Counted from the stretch's first letter, positions 52,653-61,390 are shown. The stretch is DNA of 64,000 nucleotides from Pseudanabaena sp. BC1403 (GCF_002914585.1 NZ_PDDM01000012.1:95959-159958); one strand, 5' to 3'. The notes: generated from the letters alone by a model not told the origin. Made by a program: numbers and translations.

Positions 52653-52693
52653 AAAAAGAGAGTTGCAGCGCACCGCACCGCAACTCTCTTTTT
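52653..52693. terminator. Terminator of nuclease-like gene
   Basis: AAAAAGAGAGTTGC and GCAACTCTCTTTTT form a 14-bp stem around a CACCGCACC-type loop, seven bases past the gene end at 52700. Confidence 0.7.
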
Positions 52694-52699
52694 CGGTAG

Positions 52700-53359
52700 C
52701 TATATGGAATTTTGCAATTTGCAAATCGCTTTCAAAACTTGCAGTAACTTTTCTGAAGACTCAGGCTCCATTAGATGGAGTGATGGCAATGGTTGATAAG
52801 TTGGAGATGAAGCATTCTGGGAATTTTGCTGAATGTAGAAAAATTCGTAATACACTCCATTAGTAGTTAATCCCCAGACTGTTTTTTGCTGTTCCAAACT
52901 TTTGTATGCATAGGTAAGTAATTGTGGCAACCCTTCCGATGCACTAATACTCGTATTTTTTGCCTCGATCGCTAAAATCCAAAAAGCAATATCATTAATT
53001 GTCGGACGATTTTTATTAATACAAATCAGGTCTAATCTACCTGTGATGCTAATATCACCATCTTCAAGATTAATGCGTTCTATTTCCTGTTCCATTCGCA
53101 TCTTGATCGGCGCACGATAAAAACCTGCTAGCCTCAGCAATGGCATCACCGTCAGCGCCATCACCATATCTTCTAGCACTTTTCCATCGTTAAGATAGTT
53201 TTCAAAATCAATACGAATCTGGCTAAGTTCAACTCGTTCAAATTCTGACAATGGCTCTAACTGAAGTAAAGATGTAAAAGAGCTATAGGGTAATTTCTGG
53301 AATTTGAGGTGAACATAAACTTGATCTAGGGTCAAGGTACTGGCATTGAGGACAGGCAT
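52700..53359 (-). CDS. PD-(D/E)XK nuclease-like protein (HSDR_N-type)
   Basis: The 219-residue protein contains a restriction-endonuclease-like core: GRLDLI with the metal-binding Asp, followed about 20 residues later by FWILAIEAKNTS with the Glu-x-Lys, and then LPQLLTYAYKSL and VWGLTTNGVYYEFFYI, as in the N-terminal domain of type I restriction R subunits and stand-alone cyanobacterial relatives. No methylase or specificity gene is near. I place the start at MPVLNAS (53359); the upstream extension runs into a hairpin. Function is probably DNA-related but unknown. Confidence 0.8.
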   Translation of the reverse strand: MPVLNASTLTLDQVYVHLKFQKLPYSSFTSLLQLEPLSEFERVELSQIRIDFENYLNDGKVLEDMVMALTVMPLLRLAGFYRAPIKMRMEQEIERINLEDGDISITGRLDLICINKNRPTINDIAFWILAIEAKNTSISASEGLPQLLTYAYKSLEQQKTVWGLTTNGVYYEFFYIQQNSQNASSPTYQPLPSLHLMEPESSEKLLQVLKAICKLQNSI

Positions 53360-53409
53360 AATTTTATTTTGGCAATCCTTTTGTAAATTATACGAGATTG
53401 ATCCGTTCA

Positions 53410-53464
53410 AACCGCAAAGAGTGAGATGCGGCGCTTCGCGCCGCATCTCACTCTTTGCGGTTTA
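53410..53464. terminator. Perfect hairpin between nuclease-like and chlM genes
   Basis: Twenty-six-bp perfect arms (AAACCGCAAAGAGTGAGATG) close on GCGCTTCGCGC, 10 bases past the chlM stop. Confidence 0.8.
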
Positions 53465-53473
53465 TGATTTATT

Positions 53474-54181
53474 TTAATTGCGGACAGCTTCAAACAGACG
53501 AGAGAAATAAAATGAGGTAGCTGTAAATTCTTTGCGTTTGATCGTGAAACCTAACTTCTTCAGAACTTGGCGCACATCTGACTCCTTGTGCAAATAAGCG
53601 CGAGTCGCTTTGCTTGGGCCTGGAACCATATCTCCAACTTTCTTCATCAATACATAGTAAGGATTTTTAGGGGCAAAGCTGAGGATTAAACGAGATTTAG
53701 CAAGAGAAGCTAGATGGGAGATCATCGCTTCTGATTCGCGATCGGGATAGTGGATCAATACATCCAGACAAATTACAGTGTCATATTCTCCAGACAAAGC
53801 TGCCAAATCCTTGACTTCAAAGATCGGGTTTTCAGGATCGGCAGCTCGGCTCTTGCCTTCACCTACCATCTTTTCGGAAATATCACTGGCATATACCTTT
53901 GCACCCATTGCCGAGAGGGGAATGCTGAGACTACCAGTACCGCAACCTGCATCACAGACGGTTTGTCCTAGGGCATTTTTGTCATTTTTAAACCAATCCA
54001 ATACATAATCGACGGTCTGTTGATGCCCAGTCCGAATATCTTGCTGCACTCGGTTGACATCACCTTCACCATAAATCCGTCGCCAGCGATCGAAGCCTGT
54101 GGAATTAAAATAATCGCGAACTATTTCTTTGTCTTTGGGGGATTCTTTAGCTGATGTATTGTTGAGTGCTTTATTAGCCAT
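53474..54181 (-). CDS. chlM: Magnesium protoporphyrin IX methyltransferase
   Basis: ChlM transfers a methyl group from SAM to the C13 propionate of Mg-protoporphyrin IX in chlorophyll synthesis. The 235-residue protein shows IVRDYFNSTGFDRWRRIYG, GHQQTVDYV, the SAM motif DAGCGTGSLSIPL, then ICLDVLIHYP and ILSFAPKN, all diagnostic for ChlM/BchM. The start ATG is well placed; no partner gene of the pathway is adjacent. The divergent sppA gene starts 120 bases away. Confidence 0.95.
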   Translation of the reverse strand: MANKALNNTSAKESPKDKEIVRDYFNSTGFDRWRRIYGEGDVNRVQQDIRTGHQQTVDYVLDWFKNDKNALGQTVCDAGCGTGSLSIPLSAMGAKVYASDISEKMVGEGKSRAADPENPIFEVKDLAALSGEYDTVICLDVLIHYPDRESEAMISHLASLAKSRLILSFAPKNPYYVLMKKVGDMVPGPSKATRAYLHKESDVRQVLKKLGFTIKRKEFTATSFYFSRLFEAVRN

Positions 54182-54301
54182 GATTGTGAAGAAAGCTTAC
54201 AAAAAGATGATTTTAACCTAGAAAGGAGAAGCAGCACGAAGCGATGCCTCCCCTTATCTAGGTTTTATACTAAACTAAAGCAGCCGCCAGAAAAATTTGC
54301 T

Positions 54302-55312
54302 ATGCAACTCAATCGCATCATTGCTCTCGTTTTAGTCGCCGTTTGCTTTATCTCAGCCACATTTGGTATTCAGCGCCGCCAAATGGATGAAGCTTTAAAT
54401 TTAAAGAAAGTACTCGATCGCGATCGCCTTGAACTAGTCTCCCTAGATGGTGCAATTTCTGGAGCAAGGGCTTCATCATCGGGTGCGATGGCAGTACGAG
54501 ATCGCTTGCGCGAACTAATCGAAGAAGACTCTGTAAAGGGTGTATTGCTATCAATTAATAGCCCTGGAGGAACCGTCGGCGCAAGCAAGGAACTCTACGA
54601 AGCGGTTAAGGACTTGAGCGCGAAAAAACCCGTTGTGGTGAGTATGCTCGATCAGGCGACTAGTGGTGGTTATTATGCAGCAAGTTCAGCAACTAAAATT
54701 TATGCCAATGCTGGCACATTGACAGGTAGTATCGGCGTAATTTTGAGTGGGTTTAATGCCAAGGAATTACTAGATCGCGTAGGTATCCAATCCCAAACGA
54801 TTAAAACTGGCCCCTACAAAGATATTTTTTCGCCATTTCGTGAGCTAGGTGATCCAGAGCGTGCCCTATTGCAAGAACTGTTGCAAAGTACCTATCAAGA
54901 ATTTATTACCGATGTATCCAAGGGGCGCAAACTAGATTTAGAAGTGGTGCGCAAGCTGGCGGACGGACGCATTTATACGGGACAACAAGCTAAAGAGAAT
55001 AAACTGGTTGATGCCTTAGGAACTTTGGATACAGCGATCGCAGATTTACGTGATTTATCCAGAAAAAAATTCAAGTTGCCAGAGCAAAGCGAATTACCAA
55101 TTCGTAAATCTCCTGCTTCCTTTGAAAGACTTTTAGATCAATTGCTCAGTCAAACTAGTGTTAGTATTGCCTTGCCATTTTTTGATATTGCTGGTGCTGG
55201 CAATATTTCTGGTGCGATCGCTGATCAGCTAACCTCAAAACTAACAGGTCACAATATGCAAGCAGGAAATTACGATCCACCAATTTTATTAATGCCAAGC
55301 TGGTTTAATTAA
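54302..55312 (+). CDS. sppA: Signal peptide peptidase SppA (short form)
   Basis: SppA degrades leader peptides in the membrane. The 336-residue protein has one N-terminal transmembrane segment (residues 5-22), the SINSPGG loop at 84-90, nucleophile Ser121 in QATSGGYYAAS, and general base Lys173 in KTGPYKDIFSP, 52 residues later as in the Bacillus enzyme. The C-terminal 70 residues extend beyond the peptidase domain. It is probably membrane-bound with the catalytic side outside the cytoplasm. Confidence 0.9.
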   Translation: MQLNRIIALVLVAVCFISATFGIQRRQMDEALNLKKVLDRDRLELVSLDGAISGARASSSGAMAVRDRLRELIEEDSVKGVLLSINSPGGTVGASKELYEAVKDLSAKKPVVVSMLDQATSGGYYAASSATKIYANAGTLTGSIGVILSGFNAKELLDRVGIQSQTIKTGPYKDIFSPFRELGDPERALLQELLQSTYQEFITDVSKGRKLDLEVVRKLADGRIYTGQQAKENKLVDALGTLDTAIADLRDLSRKKFKLPEQSELPIRKSPASFERLLDQLLSQTSVSIALPFFDIAGAGNISGAIADQLTSKLTGHNMQAGNYDPPILLMPSWFN

Positions 55313-55379
55313 AGTGGCTTGAGACATATTACATAGTTATTAGATGGCTTAAAGCGTCAAAAAGTAGTTGTTTAAATTT

Positions 55380-56378
55380 ATGAAAGCCCAGCATCTGAAA
55401 TCCAAAACAATTTCTGAAGATACTAGTTATCAAGTCGAGCACTTAATTCTTCAGCTTGACAATGTAAAACATATTGCTGAGTCAGATTTTTGGATTTCAA
55501 CCGATGAGCTTAAGATTTTACTAAGTCTTGATGATAACTTCGTTGAAAGACTGAATAAAGAAGTATCATCTCAAATTCAAGACTATAGGTTTTCTTGGCG
55601 AAACTTTGAATGTATTTTAGTTGATCGTCAATTTGGAAAAGGCTTTTGGGCTATTAGGCAAAAAACAGATGTATTCGTAAATACTAATAATAGTTCTCTT
55701 CAAATACCAGCTTATCTTCCTGCTATTCAAGACCCCAAACCATCCACAACTAGAGAGTCAATCCTCTTAAAGATTCCGCCAGATCCTGAAATCATTCCAT
55801 CTCCCTATGCACTAATTGATGATTTTCTTACGCCAAATCAACTAAACGATTTATTGCGATATAGCATTAGTAAACAACCTGAGTTTATCCCCACCACTAA
55901 CTCAGCTGCTGACCCCAACTATCGGCGCTCATTTTATCTGATGCACTTCCCTGAGTTCTCAGAACTTATGATTAATCTAGTAAGAAAAATTACACCTCAA
56001 ATCATCACTCACTTAGATATAAATAACTTTGCGATTGGGCAAATTGAGTCGCAAATGACTGCCCATAATCACGGCAATTATTACAAAATTCATAATGATA
56101 ACGGCAGTCCAGACTGTGCAACAAGAGTACTTACCTATGTGTATTACTACTGTCGCGAGCCTAAACCTTTCACTGGTGGCGAGTTAGTAATCTATGACAG
56201 TAAAATCGAAAATGGCCATTACGTTGCTGCAGACTCCCGCAAAGTGATTCAGCCCACTAATAACACGATTGTCTTTTTCCCAAGCGGATGTATGCATGAA
56301 GTATTACCTGTGAGTTGCCCAACGGAATATTTTGCTGATAGTCGCTTCACGATTAATGGTTGGGTGAGGCATATCTAA
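55380..56378 (+). CDS. 2-oxoglutarate/Fe(II) dioxygenase (prolyl 4-hydroxylase-like)
   Basis: The C-terminal half (about 140-332) is a P4Hc-type double-stranded beta helix with His238-x-Asp240 (YYKIHNDNG) and distal His306 (GCMHEVLPV), and an Arg near 322 (RFTINGW) for 2-oxoglutarate. The N-terminal 120 residues are a separate domain found in cyanobacterial relatives. Substrate is unknown; family members hydroxylate proline or other side chains, or small molecules. I use the ATG at 55380; a TTG four codons upstream is possible. It starts 67 bases past sppA on the same strand. Confidence 0.82.
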   Translation: MKAQHLKSKTISEDTSYQVEHLILQLDNVKHIAESDFWISTDELKILLSLDDNFVERLNKEVSSQIQDYRFSWRNFECILVDRQFGKGFWAIRQKTDVFVNTNNSSLQIPAYLPAIQDPKPSTTRESILLKIPPDPEIIPSPYALIDDFLTPNQLNDLLRYSISKQPEFIPTTNSAADPNYRRSFYLMHFPEFSELMINLVRKITPQIITHLDINNFAIGQIESQMTAHNHGNYYKIHNDNGSPDCATRVLTYVYYYCREPKPFTGGELVIYDSKIENGHYVAADSRKVIQPTNNTIVFFPSGCMHEVLPVSCPTEYFADSRFTINGWVRHI

Positions 56379-56386
56379 GCCGATTC

Positions 56387-56423
56387 TTCGAGTTTTCAGA
56401 GTCTACAGCGCTGAAAACTCGAA
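56387..56423 (+). terminator. Terminator of dioxygenase gene
   Basis: TTCGAGTTTTCAG and CTGAAAACTCGAA form a 13-bp stem 8 bases past the stop codon. Confidence 0.75.
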
Positions 56424-56450
56424 AATAATATCTTTACTTCTTTGTTGTTG

Positions 56451-56690
56451 TTATGGTTTAGCTAGTTTTTGTTTAACTTTGGAGATTATGCCACTAGCGA
56501 TCGCACCAGCCATAACGATGCCTAGTACAGGTTGAATCAATGGTTCCCATAGTTGCCTCCATAGCTCCAAGCCAAGATTCACTTTTAGGGTTTCGCCACC
56601 AAGAGCAACTAGCAGCCATGCAAAGAAGAAAAATACTAAGAACAAATTGAACATCAAAAATTTGTTCGTCCAACGTCCGATGGTTTCCAT
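56451..56690 (-). CDS. Small two-helix membrane protein
   Basis: The 79-residue protein has a strongly hydrophobic helix (residues 11-29, FLMFNLFLVFFFFAWLLVAL) and a second one (about 52-68, PVLGIVMAGAIASGIIS), ending in a basic tail. I do not recognise the family. It lies downstream of psbK on the same strand, separated by a tandem hairpin array. Its small size and membrane nature are typical of many cyanobacterial accessory proteins. Confidence 0.65.
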   Translation of the reverse strand: METIGRWTNKFLMFNLFLVFFFFAWLLVALGGETLKVNLGLELWRQLWEPLIQPVLGIVMAGAIASGIISKVKQKLAKP

Positions 56691-56717
56691 ATTTTATTAA
56701 AAATAATATTTTTAGCC

Positions 56718-56860
56718 TATAAGTGTGTGCCGCAAAGCGGCACACACTTATAAAGCGATTTTTAGCCCTTTTATAAGTGTGTACCGTGAAGCGGAACACC
56801 TTATAAAGCGATTTTTAGCCCTTTTATAAGTGTGTACCGCGAAGCGGAACACCTTATAAA
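56718..56860. repeat. Tandem array of three hairpin units
   Basis: Three copies of a 53-54-bp unit start at 56718, 56772 and 56825 (TATAAGTGTGT-CCG, then GCGG-CACA-TTATAAAGCG). The first copy is a perfect hairpin; the others share mutations in both arms (AACACC) that weaken the stem, so they derive from each other. Confidence 0.8.
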
Positions 56861-56894
56861 GCGATCGGGGTAACGTTGCCGCTACCCCGATCGC
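56861..56894 (-). terminator. psbK terminator
   Basis: GCGATCGGGGTA and TACCCCGATCGC form a 12-bp stem, about 100 bases after the psbK stop codon; HIP1 sequence is part of both arms. Confidence 0.6.
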
Positions 56895-56994
56895 TTATAT
56901 CGTTTTTGTTTTATAAATGAATCAGTAGAAATGTACTAGGTGTACTTAAAAGTTTTTATAAGTTTTTTTATTAAGTTAAGACTTAAATTGAAAC

Positions 56995-57132
56995 CTATTT
57001 GAAACCGACTGAAGCTTGCCATACAAAAGCGAGTAGCAAGAAAAATACAGGAATCACGGGAAGAACGTTTACCAGTGGATCGAAAATTCTATACGCTTCA
57101 GGTAATGTTGCAATCAATAGACTAAGTGGCAT
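56995..57132 (-). CDS. psbK: Photosystem II protein PsbK
   Basis: The 45-residue precursor [17 protein letters not shown], then [19 protein letters not shown] and VWQASVGFK, is plainly PsbK: the mature protein begins at the conserved LPEAY and has one transmembrane helix. PsbK is a low-molecular-weight subunit near CP43 in photosystem II. AAGGAGG stands 10 bases before the ATG, a very strong ribosome site. The gene is too short for usual length cut-offs and is antisense to an artificial extension of the frame at 57240. Confidence 0.93.
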   Translation of the reverse strand: MPLSLLIATLPEAYRIFDPLVNVLPVIPVFFLLLAFVWQASVGFK

Positions 57133-57239
57133 TAAAAATAGACCTCCTTCAAGAGCTAAGATGAATTTTACCACGTCAAAGAAGCCATTCTTTTTTCTGA
57201 AATTTTTTTATTACAGGGTTTATAAAATAGGTTTATTTA

Positions 57240-57697
57240 TGGCGATCGCAAAGACTGAAAATCTCAAAAAATTATTGCAGGTTTGTAAGGCTACCGTCTT
57301 GTCTCTCCTACTATGTATTTGTACCTTTGCCATTAGTGCACCTGCTTGGGCAGTGCAAATAAAGCTGACTAATGTTACTTACGAGTCATGTACTGGCGAT
57401 GCTGGTAAAAACATGGTGCTAGGCGGTGGCGTGATGTCGGCAAAGTGCTACATGATCAAAGGAAATGCAACCAATCCTTCAGGCAAAGTTGTGTACAATG
57501 CCGATATTTTTGGGCGTATATATGATGCCAATGGCAATGATGCTATGCCTGAAAGAGCGAGACTGGGTGCTGTTGAGGAGATTCCCGCAGGCAATAGCGA
57601 CTTTCAAATTATGGTAGCGATTCCTGCTGAACAGCCTGAACCTTTAGAGCTTAAGCAATTTAAAGCTTCGGGATTTGCAGGCAAAGTTAGGCGGTAA
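57240..57697 (+). CDS. Conserved secreted protein
   Basis: The 152-residue product has a signal peptide (hydrophobic residues 18-31, cleavage after AWA near 38) and a mature part of about 114 residues: VQIKLTNVTYESCTG, CYMIKGNATNPSGKVVYNADIFGRIYDANGND, then IPAGNSDFQIMVAIP. The text resembles FxLYD-like beta-sandwich domains of exported proteins, with two cysteines that could form a disulfide. I place the start at 57240, because the longer frame upstream is antisense to psbK. Function is unknown. Confidence 0.75.
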
Positions 57698-57808
57698 TCG
57701 CACTCGCGTTAAAATATAACAAATCCAGTCACATAGAAGCGGAGTTTTGCGCCACCTCTATATGACTGTCCAAAAAAGTCTAAAGTTCTCTGAATTGACA
57801 CAAAAAAT

Positions 57809-58084
57809 ATGACCGTTAAAGTTTTAATTCCCACTCCACTCCAACAATTGACTAACAATCAAGCTACTGTCGAGTGTACTGGTGATTCCGTTCAAGCAAT
57901 TATTGATTCGCTCGAAACTAGTTGCCCAGGTATCAAAGCTCGCATTTGTGATGAAAAAGGCAATCTCCGCCGCTTTGTTAATTTTTATGTCAACAGCGAA
58001 GATATCCGCTTTCTAGATGGAGCCAATACTGCCCTCAATGATGGCGATGAAGTAAGCATCATTCCTGCGATCGCAGGAGGCTAG
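57809..58084 (+). CDS. MoaD/ThiS-family ubiquitin-like protein
   Basis: The 91-residue beta-grasp protein starts [15 protein letters not shown] and ends in IPAIAGG; the terminal Gly-Gly is the site of adenylation and thiocarboxylation in sulfur carriers. The [20 protein letters not shown] stretch is typical of the MoaD-like group that cyanobacteria use beside molybdopterin MoaD, possibly for sulfur transfer to amino acid or thiamine synthesis. No MoeB or MoaE gene is adjacent. A bidirectional terminator follows. Confidence 0.88.
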   Translation: MTVKVLIPTPLQQLTNNQATVECTGDSVQAIIDSLETSCPGIKARICDEKGNLRRFVNFYVNSEDIRFLDGANTALNDGDEVSIIPAIAGG

Positions 58085-58090
58085 TCCCAA

Positions 58091-58123
58091 CAAAAAAAGG
58101 GATGCAAAGCATCCCTTTTTTTG
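58091..58123. terminator. Bidirectional terminator
   Basis: CAAAAAAAGGGATGC and its complement flank AAA between convergent genes. Confidence 0.85.
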
Positions 58124-58125
58124 TT

Positions 58126-58434
58126 TCATGGATTTATTAAGGCGATCGCAATTTGCATCATCCAAACTAATGATTGCTTCTTACTATCTGGGTCAACCTT
58201 GCCCTTGTCACCCCAATTTTGTAACCATTTTCCCAAGCCTCCCATTGAGTCGCCCATCCATTGACCGACTTGAGCGAAAATTTGCTGGGGACCAACACCA
58301 GTCAATACCTGAATTGCAAAAATCACGGCAACTACTAAAAATGCAGTTTTAAAGCTAGCCTTAATCACGCTCAGCAACCACCACAACAGCAGTAAAGAGA
58401 CTATTAATGCACCGATTACTAGGGGCAAGTTCAT
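58126..58434 (-). CDS. Conserved membrane protein
   Basis: The 102-residue protein has two hydrophobic helices at about 4-22 and 30-46 (IGALIVSLLLLWWLL, FLVVAVIFAIQVL), followed by an amphipathic segment rich in Trp and Gly (QVGQWMGDSMGGLGKWLQNWG) and a short polar region. It looks like a small cyanobacterial inner-membrane or thylakoid protein; I do not recognise the function. It is convergent with the MoaD-like gene. Confidence 0.65.
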   Translation of the reverse strand: MNLPLVIGALIVSLLLLWWLLSVIKASFKTAFLVVAVIFAIQVLTGVGPQQIFAQVGQWMGDSMGGLGKWLQNWGDKGKVDPDSKKQSLVWMMQIAIALINP

Positions 58435-58472
58435 AGAGTTTTTTCCAATCGCATCTCAAGTTCAAAGATTTT

Positions 58473-58586
58473 ATACCAATTCTTGATAGTGTAACCAGAC
58501 TTTCGAGAATTGAAAATCAAACCCAGTAAGGTTTTTGTATTCTAAAAATGGCAACACCATTTTTAGAATTGTATTGATTTTGGCAT
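58473..58586. repeat. ATACCAA-family element (reverse orientation)
   Basis: Starts ATACCAATTCTTGATAGTGT and ends TTGATTTTGGCAT. Compared with 29010-29112 reversed, the same three hairpin modules (TAGTGTAACCAGACTTT, CAAACCCAGTAAGG, AAATGGCAACACCATTT) appear in the same order, with diverged arms that keep pairing. Confidence 0.65.
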
Positions 58587-58612
58587 GATCATATCGTTTT
58601 TAGGGTTCACTC

Positions 58613-59257
58613 ATGTCTCCAGACTTGCAACTTTATCAAGCTAGGCTAGACATCTCTGCAACAGAGTGCGATCGTCTATGGCAGTTTCTTTCAGCGGATG
58701 AGCGATCGCGTGCGGATCGATTCAAACAGGAACATCTCAAACGTAATTTTATTGCCGCAAGAGGTAATTTACGAGAGATTCTAGCGTCAAGGATAGGCTG
58801 CGAACCCAAGAAAATTCAGTTTATTTATAGCGATCGCGGAAAGCCATACGTTCAAAATAGCCAATATGTTTATTTTAATCTGTCACATTCTCAAGATTGG
58901 GCAATCTATGCAGTGTGTAGCGATCGCGAGGTGGGAATTGATTTGGAATATATCAATCCTCAATGTGATGTTGATAGTATTGCCGAACGCTATTTTTTAC
59001 CTTCAGAGCAAAAAATTATTCAAAGCTTGAGCGATCGAAATAAGTACTTATCTTTTTATCACGCATGGACTCTCAAGGAAGCCTATGGCAAAGCAACAGG
59101 AGAAGGCATTGCCAATATTCTTGACTATGTGGATGTATCGTCATTGCTAGAAATGCCTATCGGCAAGACTTTGCAAATTAAAGAATGGACTCTAAAACTA
59201 CTAGCCCCAGAATTAAATATAGATTCAAACTATGCTGCCGCATTGTGTATCGCGTAG
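58613..59257 (+). CDS. 4'-phosphopantetheinyl transferase (Sfp/HetI type)
   Basis: The 214-residue enzyme moves the phosphopantetheine arm from CoA to carrier proteins. The two signature motifs VGIDLEYI (near 104) and the FYHAWTLKEAYGKATGEG stretch (near 147-164) contain the metal-binding Asp and Glu and the Lys. The N-terminal half (FLSADERSRADRF, the R-G-N-L-R-E-I-L segment) fits the Sfp-type pseudo-dimer. In cyanobacteria a single such enzyme often serves fatty acid, polyketide and peptide synthesis. It is alone here. Confidence 0.9.
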   Translation: MSPDLQLYQARLDISATECDRLWQFLSADERSRADRFKQEHLKRNFIAARGNLREILASRIGCEPKKIQFIYSDRGKPYVQNSQYVYFNLSHSQDWAIYAVCSDREVGIDLEYINPQCDVDSIAERYFLPSEQKIIQSLSDRNKYLSFYHAWTLKEAYGKATGEGIANILDYVDVSSLLEMPIGKTLQIKEWTLKLLAPELNIDSNYAAALCIA

Positions 59258-59301
59258 ATAATTATTGATAGGGCTCAGTACTAAATTTGATTGAACAGAA
59301 T

Positions 59302-59988
59302 CTAATTCTCAATCATAACTTCTTCCCTATCGAGATTAGTTCTAATCTCAGGAATTGGAAGAACTAGGCGATCGCTACACATTGCTCGCAGCTTATCAAC
59401 AAACATTGAAGATTCGGCAAGCAAAGTCATATTTTCATAGGCAGATTGAAAGACTTCAGAATACTCTGTATTAGAGGCGGTGGGATAAACTTTTGCGGCG
59501 GCTGTCGTTCCTGAGGGTGTAGTTAGACGAATAGGGTATCTTTGAGGTTTAGGCTGCGCAACTGGATTAACTTGAGGCGAAACTTGAGGGATTTTAGCAG
59601 TTCCAAGCATTGGACGGACAGGAAATGGTAGTGGTGAATTTGCTTCCGCAATGCTTGCAAATGAAGGGATTTCCGCGATCGCTGCTTCGCGAGTAGAAGT
59701 ACGAGGAGGGGTGTAAAAAATTCTATCTTCATAAATCACAGCAACATCACCGCACACCAAGCGCTCAAATTCATGGTTATAACGGCAATTTGGTTCGCCT
59801 TTGCGTTCCCATAAATGCAAAATCTGATTAACCGAAACGGCTTTATATCTTCCTTGAAATAACGATTCGATTACAGCTTGACGCACCCATTCAGGTTTAA
59901 ACCCACTCCATGCACGAATCAAATCTTTGATGGTATAGCCACCAAGATCAAAACTGTAATGTTGCAAGAGGGAGATCGCAATTTCCAT
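59302..59988 (-). CDS. Conserved cyanobacterial hypothetical protein
   Basis: The 228-residue protein has a helical N-terminal domain (LGGYTIKDLIRAW, EWVRQAVIESLFQGRYKAVSVNQILHLWERKG) with a conserved CRYNHEFERLVCGD segment, then a long Pro/Ser/Thr-rich disordered linker (about 95-165), and a C-terminal helix with FVDKLRAMCSDRL. The N-terminal part looks like a nucleic-acid or protein interaction domain, but I do not recognise a function. No operon partner. Confidence 0.65.
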   Translation of the reverse strand: MEIAISLLQHYSFDLGGYTIKDLIRAWSGFKPEWVRQAVIESLFQGRYKAVSVNQILHLWERKGEPNCRYNHEFERLVCGDVAVIYEDRIFYTPPRTSTREAAIAEIPSFASIAEANSPLPFPVRPMLGTAKIPQVSPQVNPVAQPKPQRYPIRLTTPSGTTAAAKVYPTASNTEYSEVFQSAYENMTLLAESSMFVDKLRAMCSDRLVLPIPEIRTNLDREEVMIEN

Positions 59989-60061
59989 CGGGGCGACGTT
60001 AACTTAAATTATGTATCCATATATTACATTTAAAAGCGAGAAATGTGAAGATCCTCAGCCA

Positions 60062-60709
60062 TCATAAATCTTGGATTTGCTGTGAAAACCAGATTGCTGC
60101 TTCAGTATTAGTTTTTGTATCTAGTAATTCCATCGTTTTCTCCAATAAAGAGATCGCCAAATTTGGCAAGACTTTAGAGACCGCACGCTCCTCATAAATC
60201 CCTTCTTCATCTAATCTAAATGCAAATATTCGATAAGCTCTCACATCAATTACCCAGTATTCAGATATTCCCAAATTTGCGTAGAGCCGCTTTTTTTCAT
60301 CTAAATCGATCGCCAAAGTCGTATCCGAAATTTCACCAACAAGATCAGGCGATCGCCACTGTTCTAAATCAATAAATCTTGACTGTCCAGTTTTCCAAGT
60401 TGGCGCATCATCACCAACATACAAAACAATATCGGGAGCTACAGCCCGCTTGCCTTTTCTTTCCATCTGGCATCCACCAAAGGTACTTAATTTGATGTCA
60501 GGAAATTTTATTGCCCAAAAAGCGATAATCATGGGAAACAAATCGCCAAATTTAGCGTGATTAATTCCTTCTGCACCCATTTCTACCCACAAATGTTGAT
60601 TATCAAAAAATAATTTACAGCGATCGCTTTTATCATCATCACGCAGCGCCACATAATCATCCCAAGTTGCTTGCTGCCACTGTTGTTTAGGTTTTATTGC
60701 CACAATCAT
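60062..60709 (-). CDS. Uma2-family endonuclease-like protein (copy 3)
   Basis: The 215-residue member of Uma2/DUF820 has WDDYVALRDDDKSDRCKLFFDNQHLWVEMGAEG, VAPDIVLYVGD and LVGEISDTTLAIDLDEKKRLYANLGISEYWVID, with acidic and Glu residues of the nuclease core (PDIVLY, VGEISD). It belongs to a different Uma2 subgroup from the pair at 43696-44873. Function is unknown. It is monocistronic. Confidence 0.82.
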   Translation of the reverse strand: MIVAIKPKQQWQQATWDDYVALRDDDKSDRCKLFFDNQHLWVEMGAEGINHAKFGDLFPMIIAFWAIKFPDIKLSTFGGCQMERKGKRAVAPDIVLYVGDDAPTWKTGQSRFIDLEQWRSPDLVGEISDTTLAIDLDEKKRLYANLGISEYWVIDVRAYRIFAFRLDEEGIYEERAVSKVLPNLAISLLEKTMELLDTKTNTEAAIWFSQQIQDL

Positions 60710-60754
60710 TGTTTAGCCCTCACAATGTATAGAAATTATGGAATTTAATTAAGC

Positions 60755-60785
60755 AAATAAAGGAGCGCAAAGCTCCTCTTTATTT
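60755..60785. terminator. Hairpin with GCGCAAAGC-type loop
   Basis: AAATAAAGGAGC and GCTCCTCTTTATTT pair with one bulge in the 150-base gap between ycf35 and the Uma2 gene. Confidence 0.6.
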
Positions 60786-60800
60786 TATTAACAAAGAAAA

Positions 60801-60832
60801 AACAGGCTAGTCAAAGATATGACTAGCCTGTT
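60801..60832 (-). terminator. ycf35 terminator
   Basis: AACAGGCTAGTC and GACTAGCCTGTT form a 12-bp perfect stem preceded by an A-tract (T-tract on the transcript), 33 bases after the ycf35 stop. Confidence 0.8.
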
Positions 60833-60865
60833 AATTTGCATAATTAACTCGCAAGATTCGGTACC

Positions 60866-61216
60866 TTACTGCAAAACGAGTTTGACATTGGCATTGCTTA
60901 GACCAGGACGTTTCACTTCAGTCAAAGCCTTGTTCACAGCATACTTCTGGTTAATCGAGTTGATCAACTCAGTCTGATTGTGCTTCTTAGCAACACCCCA
61001 GAGATCAGCAATTAGATCAAACGAACCGTCGGCATTGCGCGACCAGCCCAAATCATAATCACCTTCTAGAGTTGCCACGATGTCAGCACGAATGCGTTGG
61101 CTATTGTATCCACGAACATCGGCTTCAGTGTTAACACTGATACCCAGATCGCGCAAAGACGACTTGAGGACTTCGGCATCAGTAATTTTTGTGCGAAGAG
61201 TGCTGAAATGAGACAT
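60866..61216 (-). CDS. ycf35: Ycf35 (DUF1257) protein
   Basis: The 116-residue protein matches Ycf35/DUF1257: MSHFSTLRTKITDAEVLKSSLRDLG, ADIVATLEGDYDLGWSRNADGSFDLIADLWGV and YAVNKALTEVKRPG. It is conserved in cyanobacteria and red-lineage plastids; its function is not established. ycf46 lies upstream on the same strand, separated by 174 bases, so the two conserved plastid frames stay neighbours here. Confidence 0.9.
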   Translation of the reverse strand: MSHFSTLRTKITDAEVLKSSLRDLGISVNTEADVRGYNSQRIRADIVATLEGDYDLGWSRNADGSFDLIADLWGVAKKHNQTELINSINQKYAVNKALTEVKRPGLSNANVKLVLQ

Positions 61217-61390
61217 AATAGTTTTGCTCCTGTGAATAATTGTGAACGCAATTGTTAACTAGAACGTGAGACATAAGAGTACTGGTGGTTCTTACTCCTA
61301 TGTTAGCTGCTAGCCTAAAGATCTTTTAATAAGATATCTTTAGAATCTAGCCTTAAATCTGCTGCCTGCAAAAACAGCAGAATAAGCTTT

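Noticed and set aside
56999..57239. 80-residue N-terminal extension of the secreted protein
   Set aside because: It is antisense to psbK and lacks coding character; the signal peptide begins at 57240.
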